Positions 33,166 to 41,095 of a stretch of 54,484 nt of DNA are shown here, in pieces. The stretch comes from an uncultured Lachnospiraceae bacterium (GTDB lineage: Bacteria; Bacillota; Clostridia; Lachnospirales; Lachnospiraceae). The translations under genes and the position numbers were made by a program. The DNA lies in NCBI GenBank assembly GCA_900317505.1, contig ONHB01000017.1:1-54484 (forward strand), written 5' to 3'. The notes beneath the pieces are model-generated. The model had not been told where the DNA came from and did no database searches. It saw only the letters and a list, made by a program, of their open reading frames with translations. How positions within the stretch are numbered: position 1 is the first letter of the stretch; each line of letters opens with the position of its first letter.

Positions 33166-34803
33166 ATGATTCAGGCATGTAATGTTACTTACCGTGTAGG
33201 CAAAAAAGCCTTATTTGAAGATGTCAATATCAAATTTACAGAAGGCAACTGTTATGGTCTGATCGGCGCCAACGGTGCCGGCAAATCCACATTTTTAAAA
33301 ATCCTTTCCGGTGCTTTGGAAACCACCAACGGCGAGATCGTCATCACGCCCGGCCAGCGTCTTTCCGTGCTGGAACAGGATCATTTCAAATATGACTCTT
33401 ATCCGGTTATGGATGTGGTTATTATGGGAAATGCCAGATTATATGAAATCATGAAAGAAAAAGAAGCCATCTACGCCAAAGAGGATTTTACCGATGAAGA
33501 CGGTATCCGCGCCAGCGAACTTGAAGGCGAATTTGCAGAAATGGACGGCTGGGATGCCGAGACCAACGCAGCCATGCTCTTAAACGGTCTGGGTATCGAA
33601 TCCGATCTCCACTACAGCATGATGAGCGATCTAAACGGCAGCCAGAAGGTCAAGGTACTTCTTGCAAAAGCACTGTTCGGCAATCCGGACATCCTGCTTC
33701 TCGACGAGCCTACCAACCACCTGGATCTGGATGCGATCGCATGGCTGGAGGAATTTCTGATCGATTTTGAAAATACGGTTATCGTTGTTTCCCATGACCG
33801 TTATTTCTTAAATAAAGTCTGCACACACACCGCAGATATCGACTACGGCAAGATCCAGCTGTATGCCGGCAACTATGATTTCTGGTATGAATCCAGCCAG
33901 TTACTGGTCAAACAGATGAAAGAAGCCAACAAAAAGAAGGAAGAAAAGATCAAGGAGCTGCAGGAATTTATCTCCCGCTTCTCTGCCAACGCTTCCAAAT
34001 CCAAACAGGCAACATCCAGAAAACGTGCCCTTGAAAAAATCGAGCTGGATGATATCAAGCCTTCCAGCCGTAAATATCCTTATATTGATTTCAGACCCGA
34101 CCGCGAGATCGGCAACGAAGTCCTGACCGTGGAAAATCTGACAAAGACCATCAACGGAGAAAAGGTATTAGACCACATTTCCTTTATCCTCGGTCATGAT
34201 GATAAGGTCGCTTTTGTCGGCGGCAACGAGTTAGCAAAGACTACTTTATTCAAGATATTGATGGGAGAACTTGAACCCGACGAAGGAAGCTTCAAATGGG
34301 GTGTCACAACCTCTCAGGCATACTTCCCCAAGGATTCGACGGATGAGTTCAACAACGATCTGACCATTGCCGACTGGCTGATGGGCTACTCTCCTGTTGA
34401 TGACATTACCTATGTACGCGGCTTCCTCGGACGTATGCTTTTTGCCGGCGAAGACGGTGTCAAAAAGGTCAAGGTCTTATCCGGTGGTGAAAAGGTAAGA
34501 TGTCTCCTTTCCAAGATGATGATCAGCGGTGCCAACTGCCTGATCCTGGATGAGCCTACCAACCATCTGGATATGGAAAGCATCACCGCTTTAAACAACG
34601 GTCTGATCAAGTTCCCCGGTGTCGAGCTGTTTGCCTGCCATGACCACCAGTTTGTACAGACAACAGCCAACCGTATCATGGAGATTCTCCCCAACGGTAC
34701 GCTGGTTGACAAGATCACCACTTATGACGAATACCTTGCAAGTGATGAAATGGCTAGAAAACGTACTGTTTATACAGCCAATGCGGAAGAAGATGAAGCA
34801 TAA
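33166..34803 (+). CDS. ABC-F family ATPase (translation factor type)
   Basis: A 545-residue soluble protein with two ABC domains and a linker, expected to act on the ribosome rather than in transport. Domain 1 (about 1-240): Walker A GANGAGKST, signature DLNGSQKVKV, Walker B LLLDEPTNHLDLDA, switch VVSHDRYFLN. Linker (about 240-310) is basic (KEEKIKELQEF, KSKQATSRKRAL). Domain 2 (about 310-540): Walker A is altered to GGNELAKTT, signature VLSGGEKVRC, Walker B LILDEPTNHLD. Such changed second Walker A motifs are usual in the YbiT-like ABC-F branch. The stop codon overlaps the ATG of the PHP-HAD gene. Confidence 0.93.
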   Translation: MIQACNVTYRVGKKALFEDVNIKFTEGNCYGLIGANGAGKSTFLKILSGALETTNGEIVITPGQRLSVLEQDHFKYDSYPVMDVVIMGNARLYEIMKEKEAIYAKEDFTDEDGIRASELEGEFAEMDGWDAETNAAMLLNGLGIESDLHYSMMSDLNGSQKVKVLLAKALFGNPDILLLDEPTNHLDLDAIAWLEEFLIDFENTVIVVSHDRYFLNKVCTHTADIDYGKIQLYAGNYDFWYESSQLLVKQMKEANKKKEEKIKELQEFISRFSANASKSKQATSRKRALEKIELDDIKPSSRKYPYIDFRPDREIGNEVLTVENLTKTINGEKVLDHISFILGHDDKVAFVGGNELAKTTLFKILMGELEPDEGSFKWGVTTSQAYFPKDSTDEFNNDLTIADWLMGYSPVDDITYVRGFLGRMLFAGEDGVKKVKVLSGGEKVRCLLSKMMISGANCLILDEPTNHLDMESITALNNGLIKFPGVELFACHDHQFVQTTANRIMEILPNGTLVDKITTYDEYLASDEMARKRTVYTANAEEDEA

Positions 34804-36485
34804 TGAAAGCAGTTGATTTACACACACATTCAACCAAATCCGACGGAAGCATGACTCCCACCGAGCTTGTCAACTATGCGGTAGAAAAAGGACTGGCTGC
34901 CATTGCTCTTTCGGATCATGATACAACAGACGGTATTGATGAAGCCTTAGCCGCTGCCAAGGGAAAAGATATCGAGGTCATCCCTGCGATTGAATTTTCC
35001 ACCGAATATGAAGGCAGGGATATCCATATAGTCGGGCTCTACATCGATTACCACAGTCAGGAATTTGAAAAATACCTGCAGGATTTCCGTGATTCACGTA
35101 TCCTGCGCAATCAGAAAATGTGCAAAAAGCTGGCAGAGCACGGTGTCAATATCACCTATGACGAGCTTCATGCACACTATGCAGGCTCCGTACTCACAAG
35201 AGCACACTATGCCGCTTATCTGATGGAGCACGGCTATGTCAAAAGCCGGAGCGAGGCCTTTGACAAATATGTCGGGGATTATGCTCCCTGCTTTGTCCCC
35301 CGTGAAAAGGTGACACCGATGCAGGCTGTCGAGCTGATCTTAAAGGTCGGTGGTATTCCGATTCTGGCTCACCCCATCCTGTATCATCTGAGCAAGCCGA
35401 GGCTTGAAAAGCTCATACAGGATCTGAAGGCTGTCGGTCTGGTCGGCATTGAAGCCATCTACTCCACCTACAGCACTTCCGAAGAAGCGCTGATCAGACA
35501 GCTTGCCAAAAAATATGATTTACTGCTATCCGGCGGTTCCGATTTTCACGGCTGCAACAAGCCCAATCTGGATCTGGGAACCGGCTACGGAAAGCTCTTT
35601 GTTCCGGAAGAAATCCTGACCAATCTCAAGGCATACCGCCGCGAAAACGGTCGTTTTTGTAAAAAAATCATTTTCTCCGATATGGACGGCACACTGTTAG
35701 ATGACAAAAAAAATATCTCTGATGAGATTTACCGTGCCATCGTAAGCTTTACCAATCAGGGCGGCACCTTCGTCTTATCGAGCGGCCGGCCCGTAGGAAG
35801 TATTTTGGAAACAGCCCACAGGCTGGGCCTTGATTTTCCCAATACCTATATTATTTCCTACAATGGTGCTCTCATCTATGATGTTTCGGCGAAAAAGCCT
35901 CTGTCCGAGATCCGTGTTCCGATGGAGCAGGTCAGACAGATCATGGAGCTTGCCAAAGAGCATCACATCCACGTCCACACTTATACGGATGACGCCATCG
36001 TCTCTCCGGCTGATGACAAGGAGCTTGCCCACTACAAGATCCATGTACATCTTCCCTCCATCATATCTGAGGATGTGACGAAAGCACTGGACAAGGATCC
36101 CTACAAGATGCTGATCATTCATCTCAAGGATCACATCAGCCTGCCCGAAGAAAATGACGAGCTCGTTGCTTTCAAGCAGGTCCTTGACGAACATTTTGGC
36201 GATACCATGCACACTTTTTATTCCGATCCTCTGTATCTGGAATGCTGCATGAAGGAAGCCTCCAAAGGCAACGCCATCCGCCGCTTATGTAAATACCTTG
36301 ATATTGATATCAAAGATTCTGCCGCGATCGGCGACGCAGACAATGATATCTCCATGATCAAGGCAGCCGGCCACGGCATCTGCATGATCAACGGTTCCGA
36401 CGGAGCAAAAAAAGCCGCCGATCATATTACCACAAAGGACAATAATCACGACGGTTTCCTGGAGGTCTTTCAGTATCTTCAATAA
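34803..36485 (+). CDS. PHP-domain phosphoesterase fused to a Cof-type HAD phosphatase
   Basis: A 560-residue fusion. Residues 1-280 are a PHP domain of the YciV/RNase AM kind: metal ligands in DLHTHSTKSDGS (residues 5-16), SDHDTTDG (37-44), AIEFSTEYEGRDIHIVG, and GGSDFHG (about 240-246). Residues 285-560 are a Cof-type HAD domain: FSDMDGTLLDD, VLSSGRPVG, IGDADNDISMIKAAG and GICMINGSDGAKKAADHIT. Both catalytic sets look intact, so the protein should have two phosphoesterase activities. PHP and HAD domains normally are separate genes. ATG overlaps the ABC-F stop (TAATG). Confidence 0.9.
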   Translation: MKAVDLHTHSTKSDGSMTPTELVNYAVEKGLAAIALSDHDTTDGIDEALAAAKGKDIEVIPAIEFSTEYEGRDIHIVGLYIDYHSQEFEKYLQDFRDSRILRNQKMCKKLAEHGVNITYDELHAHYAGSVLTRAHYAAYLMEHGYVKSRSEAFDKYVGDYAPCFVPREKVTPMQAVELILKVGGIPILAHPILYHLSKPRLEKLIQDLKAVGLVGIEAIYSTYSTSEEALIRQLAKKYDLLLSGGSDFHGCNKPNLDLGTGYGKLFVPEEILTNLKAYRRENGRFCKKIIFSDMDGTLLDDKKNISDEIYRAIVSFTNQGGTFVLSSGRPVGSILETAHRLGLDFPNTYIISYNGALIYDVSAKKPLSEIRVPMEQVRQIMELAKEHHIHVHTYTDDAIVSPADDKELAHYKIHVHLPSIISEDVTKALDKDPYKMLIIHLKDHISLPEENDELVAFKQVLDEHFGDTMHTFYSDPLYLECCMKEASKGNAIRRLCKYLDIDIKDSAAIGDADNDISMIKAAGHGICMINGSDGAKKAADHITTKDNNHDGFLEVFQYLQ

Positions 36486-36486
36486 A

Positions 36487-37677
36487 TTAAATAAATGAAT
36501 CGTTTTTTCCATATCTGGCAGCGTCATAGGATGTTGCCAGATTTTTATTTTTCTCATTCTGGTCTAACAGCTCATGCGACGTTTTCCCTCTGGGCACATC
36601 ATCCTTGTAAATCCGCCGCACTTCTTTGTAAAAAAGATAGCGGATGCCATTTTTCCTTTGAAAAAACAGACGGCGTCTCCTGGGCGCAACCGGGATATCC
36701 TCTGTCTGCCTTTCGGGTTCCGCATAAATTGTTTCTCTTCTCTTGAGTGTCTCCTTTTTTTCTACTCTCCGGTAAAAATAACGGATTCCATTACGGACAA
36801 ATATAAATACGACAAACCAGAAAATCAGGTTTCCAATAATCTCCCATACGATAAACCACTTAGACTGTGTAATTGCCGAAAGCAGATCCAGATCCTGTGC
36901 CGTACTGATTGATCCACCTGCGCCAAACAAACCGGCAATCCAGCTAAAGACGGCTGCAACAGCCTTAATGAACATCCCGATGATCCGCAGTATAAATAGT
37001 GCCACCGCAGAAAACACCTCATCATAACCGGCAAGCACACACAGCATCAATGCAACAGCCATCATGCCCAGTATCATGAGCAGACTGTTGGCACTGCCCT
37101 TAAAAACAGCTACCCTCGGTATTCCCTCTATATCACGGTTGATATCAAGAAACCGGGATATGCCATTCAGGTACATGCATATAAACTGTATCAGTATCCA
37201 GCAGATGATAAGAAAAAGTGCTGTGATCTGAAATGCAGACTGACCGCTATAGGCCCCATAAACATACATAACCACAGGCTCCGCGATAAAATACCACCTC
37301 ATCCTGTATACAATATTATCCGTTTTTTCCCGGCAACACCGGATATCCGTGATCAAGAACCAGACAAGCATCACAATAGAGCATAAAAGGATAATACTCT
37401 CCGCCGCCTTTGCCAGTGATAAAAACAGACAATTTAAGGTCAGGAAAATAAGAAAGCTGCTGATTGCAAACGGTAATCCCTGCAAAAAACGCCGCCTGAT
37501 AATGCAGAGTATGTACAGCCCGCTCAAATAAAGGATGCCGTGAAACTTTGTAAACACTGCCCCCTTCCCATCATAGAGCAGGGAAAAGACTGCCAGAATA
37601 TATATGTAATGTATAAAAAGCACCAGCACCGACTGTGCCTTCATCAAAAAGATCCGCAAAGAATAAGAATCATTCAT
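36487..37677 (-). CDS. Membrane protein of the MoxR/DUF58 operon, DUF4129-like tail
   Basis: A 396-residue protein with about nine hydrophobic segments (residues 12-310) and a basic cytoplasmic tail containing FYKEVRRIYKDDV and ending SYDAARYGKNDSFI, which resembles the C-terminal DUF4129 region (Y-E/D-x-A-R-Y-G) of TgpA proteins. Unlike the paralogous operon at 7-9 kb there is no transglutaminase domain. It overlaps the upstream DUF58 gene by four bases. Its last codons share sequence with the terminator of the convergent ABC-F operon. Function unknown beyond its place in a MoxR cluster. Confidence 0.8.
   Translation of the reverse strand: MNDSYSLRIFLMKAQSVLVLFIHYIYILAVFSLLYDGKGAVFTKFHGILYLSGLYILCIIRRRFLQGLPFAISSFLIFLTLNCLFLSLAKAAESIILLCSIVMLVWFLITDIRCCREKTDNIVYRMRWYFIAEPVVMYVYGAYSGQSAFQITALFLIICWILIQFICMYLNGISRFLDINRDIEGIPRVAVFKGSANSLLMILGMMAVALMLCVLAGYDEVFSAVALFILRIIGMFIKAVAAVFSWIAGLFGAGGSISTAQDLDLLSAITQSKWFIVWEIIGNLIFWFVVFIFVRNGIRYFYRRVEKKETLKRRETIYAEPERQTEDIPVAPRRRRLFFQRKNGIRYLFYKEVRRIYKDDVPRGKTSHELLDQNEKNKNLATSYDAARYGKNDSFI
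36513..36550 (+). terminator. Intrinsic terminator of the ABC-F/PHP-HAD operon
   Basis: ATCTGGCA ... TGCCAGAT followed by TTTTATTTTT on the plus strand. It lies inside the 3' end of the convergent minus-strand gene. Confidence 0.85.
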
Positions 37678-38813
37678 CGTTCCACCTCAGCACACCATGG
37701 ATAGATCATATTCCGGTGTTCCATCAGACCTGTTTTCTGTATCTTTTTCAAATTTCTCGCCGAATACGGCATAATCGCATAAACCGGTGTCCCCTGCTTC
37801 TGATAGGTCATAAGATGCTCCAGAAATTCCATTGTATAGTTAGCCGACAGTATCAGGTAGCACTTCTTTTTGCCATGGGACTGTACCTGTCCTCTTAACA
37901 GCTCTTCCATATTCAGGCTGTGTTCTTTTGGGTTAGCACGTGCTAACGCTCTGTCAATCTGCGCAATATGCTGACGTCCCATACCATCTTTTACCGTCAC
38001 CGGCTCCTTTGTCATAATATCCGTATAATTGGAATGGAGACCGACCGTTATTCCATTTTCCAAAAGATATGAGCTGACAGAGGATGCCAATGATATGAGT
38101 TCCTCCGAAATTTCTTCCTCATCAAAGGGAAGCCTTATCTCCCGGTCAAGTAACAGACACACCTCAATCGCTGTCGTCGTATCATACATGTTGACTAAAA
38201 GATGCCCTGTGTGGGCAGTATTTTTCCAGTTGATGCGCCGCATGGAATCGCCGGGACGATATTCCCGGATACCACGAAAAGCGAACAAATCCTCCTCAAC
38301 CCTACGCCTTGTGACGACATCTCCCATCATCTGCGCAAAAAACGGATTGAGGATGTGTGTATCCAGCTTCTTGGGATAAACGTAGATCGCTGTGTCATTT
38401 TTTACCCTCACCGCATAGTCCTGCGAAAAGAAATAATCCCTTGTCAGCACATCGATCTCATCAATGGAAAAATAACCTCTTTTCATTGCCTTAAACTCAT
38501 GGCATACAACGGTACGCTGCCGCCCTTTCAAAGAAAAGAGGTCTTTTTTATAAAATCGATCCGTCACGGATGTGGTTCTTTCTTTTTGAAACAAAAAGTC
38601 CGGGGAAGTCGCAAACTTGACCTCCAGAATAGGAAGTGGCAGCCTCTTGTTGTTGCTGACCGTCTCCTGTATCATGCCGGTCTGTCCGACATTGATTCCC
38701 TTTTGCAAAAAAAGGATGTCCACAGACAGTCCTTTTTCCCACAAATGACGAAACATCTTCATCTCCATATGATAAATGATAAACGCTGCCAAAAGCGCGA
38801 TTAAAAGCATCAT
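37674..38813 (-). CDS. DUF58 domain protein, second copy
   Basis: A 379-residue protein with an N-terminal membrane helix, a beta-rich region and the DUF58 signature EYRPGDSMRRINWKNTAHTGHL (residues about 180-200) ahead of a VWA-like fold. It differs clearly from the other copy at 9280-10452 (EYRPGDSMRRINWK versus DYIPGDDVRSIHWK), so the two operons are old paralogues, not a recent duplication. Overlaps moxR upstream and the membrane protein downstream by four bases each, so the three genes are tightly coupled. Confidence 0.9.
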   Translation of the reverse strand: MMLLIALLAAFIIYHMEMKMFRHLWEKGLSVDILFLQKGINVGQTGMIQETVSNNKRLPLPILEVKFATSPDFLFQKERTTSVTDRFYKKDLFSLKGRQRTVVCHEFKAMKRGYFSIDEIDVLTRDYFFSQDYAVRVKNDTAIYVYPKKLDTHILNPFFAQMMGDVVTRRRVEEDLFAFRGIREYRPGDSMRRINWKNTAHTGHLLVNMYDTTTAIEVCLLLDREIRLPFDEEEISEELISLASSVSSYLLENGITVGLHSNYTDIMTKEPVTVKDGMGRQHIAQIDRALARANPKEHSLNMEELLRGQVQSHGKKKCYLILSANYTMEFLEHLMTYQKQGTPVYAIMPYSARNLKKIQKTGLMEHRNMIYPWCAEVER

Positions 38814-39763
38814 GAGCGTTTCCAGCTTTCTGTCGGCACCTCCACCGACGATAATATTTCACGTAGGATCTGTACAACCGTCGTGTTGCGGTCCGTCGAA
38901 TACGACAGCAGACGGTGCGAAAAGACGCTTGTACAAAGAGCCTTTACATCATCCGGTGTCACATAATCCCTGCCCATGATCGCCGCATATGCCTGTGCAC
39001 ATCTAAGAAGTGCAAGTGTTCCTCTCGGATTGACACCAAGTGCAAGAAGTGGATGCTTTCTCGTTGCTTCCACCAGATGCGCAATGTATTCCTTCACACT
39101 GTCATGTACAAATACTTCTTTTACCATTTCTTTCATTTTGAAAAGATCATCTTTACTGCACACCGGCAAAAGGTCCTCCAGCGGATCATGGCTGATATAG
39201 CGGTTTATGATCTGCAGCTCTTCTGCAACTGTCGGATATCCCATCTTGATCTGCATCATAAAACGGTCAAGCTGTGCTTCCGGAAGCGGATATGTACCGG
39301 CAGTTTCTACCGGATTTTGCGTTGCGATCAGAAAAAACGGAGCCTCCAGCGCATGCGTCTGTCCATCAACCGTTACCTGACGCTCCTCCATACACTCTAA
39401 AAGACCTGACTGGGTACGCGGTGTCGCCCTGTTAATCTCATCCGCAAGCAGAATATTGGTAAAAACCGGGCCTTTGGTAAATTCAAACTGCCCGCTTTTC
39501 TGATTATAAATATTAAGTCCTGTGATATCGGCAGGCAGAAGATCCGGAGTAAACTGGATCCGGTTGAAATCGGCATCCAGAGAAGCCGCCAATGCCTTGG
39601 CAAGCTTCGTCTTTCCGGTTCCCGGCATGTCCTCAATCAAGACATGTCCATCCGCTAAAAGAGCCGTCAGTAAAAGATTGATGATTTCATCTTTGCCGAC
39701 AATGACTTTTGCTATATTCTCTTTTATTTTTGATGCATTTTCCGAAATAAATGCAATATCCAT
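38810..39763 (-). CDS. MoxR-family AAA+ ATPase, second copy
   Basis: A 317-residue AAA+ ATPase with Walker A GTGKTK (residues about 45-50), Walker B LLADEINR, and sensor LIATQNPVE. It is the first gene of the second MoxR/DUF58 operon and has an AAAAGGAGAAAG ribosome binding site. Expected to activate its partner DUF58 protein in an envelope-related process. It is about as far from the other MoxR (10458-11399) as members of separate MoxR subfamilies are. Confidence 0.93.
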   Translation of the reverse strand: MDIAFISENASKIKENIAKVIVGKDEIINLLLTALLADGHVLIEDMPGTGKTKLAKALAASLDADFNRIQFTPDLLPADITGLNIYNQKSGQFEFTKGPVFTNILLADEINRATPRTQSGLLECMEERQVTVDGQTHALEAPFFLIATQNPVETAGTYPLPEAQLDRFMMQIKMGYPTVAEELQIINRYISHDPLEDLLPVCSKDDLFKMKEMVKEVFVHDSVKEYIAHLVEATRKHPLLALGVNPRGTLALLRCAQAYAAIMGRDYVTPDDVKALCTSVFSHRLLSYSTDRNTTVVQILREILSSVEVPTESWKRS

Positions 39764-39903
39764 GCCTTTCTCCTTTTGATCTCAACTGATATTGTTTGGA
39801 CAAATCATCCTTTTCCTGATAAAATTCCAGCCCAGTCGGTTTTTATACTAATAGCTTTCTATATCGGATTTTCTGTATTGTCATTTTTCATAGTTATCAC
39901 ATT

Positions 39904-40167
39904 TTAGCACTCTACAATTAGATATCTTCCATCGCCGACTTCAAATACCTCGTCAGCCTCTACGATGCCATCCTCATCCATGGCTTCCATATCAACGCCT
40001 TCTTCATCAAAGTATTCCCATACTTCTTTTTTGGAATCAACGACGATAGCCATACATTCCTCCAGAAAATCACGTGCCTCCTCCGGTGTCTCTGCGACCG
40101 GCTCTGGAAATAATTGCAACTGGTTGTTTAAAAAGCTCTCTACTACTTTATCATCAAAATCTGGCAT
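39904..40167 (-). CDS. Conserved acidic protein (87 aa), function unknown
   Basis: A small soluble, very acidic protein (PDFDDKVVESFLNNQLQLFP at the start, EADEVFEVGDGRYLIVE at the end). Very similar proteins are common in Lachnospiraceae and sometimes carry the label glyoxalase, which the sequence does not support: no metal-binding H/E pattern is seen. It stands alone, 103 bases downstream of the HAD gene (on the minus strand). A good AGGAG precedes the ATG. Its role is unknown. Confidence 0.8.
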   Translation of the reverse strand: MPDFDDKVVESFLNNQLQLFPEPVAETPEEARDFLEECMAIVVDSKKEVWEYFDEEGVDMEAMDEDGIVEADEVFEVGDGRYLIVEC

Positions 40168-40269
40168 TTTTCATTCTCCTTTTCTGCTTATCCTGCATTT
40201 TTGTACTGCTTATTTTTATTTATAATTTTACAGTCAGATCATTCTCATAAACACTTTCATAAATCTGCG

Positions 40270-41094
40270 TCAGTTAGCGTCCGCTAACTCCTGATAGAAT
40301 GCATCCAGTACCTGCCATACACCTTTTTCTTTCCAACCGGGGCATATATATTTGGCTTCTTTTTTCAATTCTTCAACTGCATTATCGACAGCATAGCTTT
40401 CACCTGCTGCCTGTATCAGTCCAAGGTCATTGTTGTTATCGCCAAATACCATCGTCTCTTCCGGCAGGATACCGAGTGTCTTTTGGATCGTCCTTAGGGC
40501 ATTTCCCTTATCAACACTGAAATCCATAAAATCTACCCATTCCTCACCGGCCATGGTCGTCTTTACAAGATTCTTCCACTTCGGAACCAGAAGTCCTTCT
40601 CCGAGGGAACGGATACTGCCTTTTTTGTATACCGCAAGCTTTACAAATTCCTCATCCACGGAAAGGATATCATCTGTCAAGGTCACATCATTACGGTAGG
40701 AATCCCGGATCAGATGGATAAAATCTTCATCCTTACTTTCAAGATAACATCCATGCGGTGTGGATGCGACTACATGACATCCGTCCTTGTAGAGTCCACG
40801 CAGATCCTGCATGATCTCTTCCACATACTTCCGTTCCATCTTTGTGATGGAATAATTTTTCGCCCGGAGTAAAATATGCGCTCCGTTTTCCACAATATAA
40901 TCAAGCTCTCTGTCAGTACGTGCAAACATCTTGCGCACACTTCCATACTGTCTTCCGCTTGCAATCACAAAACGGATCCCGGCATCTGTCAGCTTCTTTA
41001 TGATATCGATCATTTCATCATAAACATCCGGCGAGGAATCCTTGACTAAGGTTCCGTCCACATCCGTTGCGATCAGTTTAATTTTTGTATTCAT
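40270..41094 (-). CDS. HAD-superfamily hydrolase, Cof type (274 aa)
   Basis: Cof/YidA-like phosphatase: motif I ATDVDGTLV, motif II FVIASGRQYG, and the later MVFGDNNNDLGLIQAAG. Motif order and length are normal. It begins one base after the stop of ppk (TAAG-ATG), so it is the last gene of the pheA/ppx/ppk transcript. The coupling to polyphosphate genes gives no clear clue to its substrate; it could dephosphorylate a sugar or cofactor phosphate. Confidence 0.92.
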   Translation of the reverse strand: MNTKIKLIATDVDGTLVKDSSPDVYDEMIDIIKKLTDAGIRFVIASGRQYGSVRKMFARTDRELDYIVENGAHILLRAKNYSITKMERKYVEEIMQDLRGLYKDGCHVVASTPHGCYLESKDEDFIHLIRDSYRNDVTLTDDILSVDEEFVKLAVYKKGSIRSLGEGLLVPKWKNLVKTTMAGEEWVDFMDFSVDKGNALRTIQKTLGILPEETMVFGDNNNDLGLIQAAGESYAVDNAVEELKKEAKYICPGWKEKGVWQVLDAFYQELADAN

Positions 41095-41095
41095 C

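Noticed and set aside
38202-39400. Plus-strand frames opposite the second DUF58 and moxR genes
   Set aside because: Antisense to well-supported genes with normal motifs; sequences are low-complexity and lack start signals.
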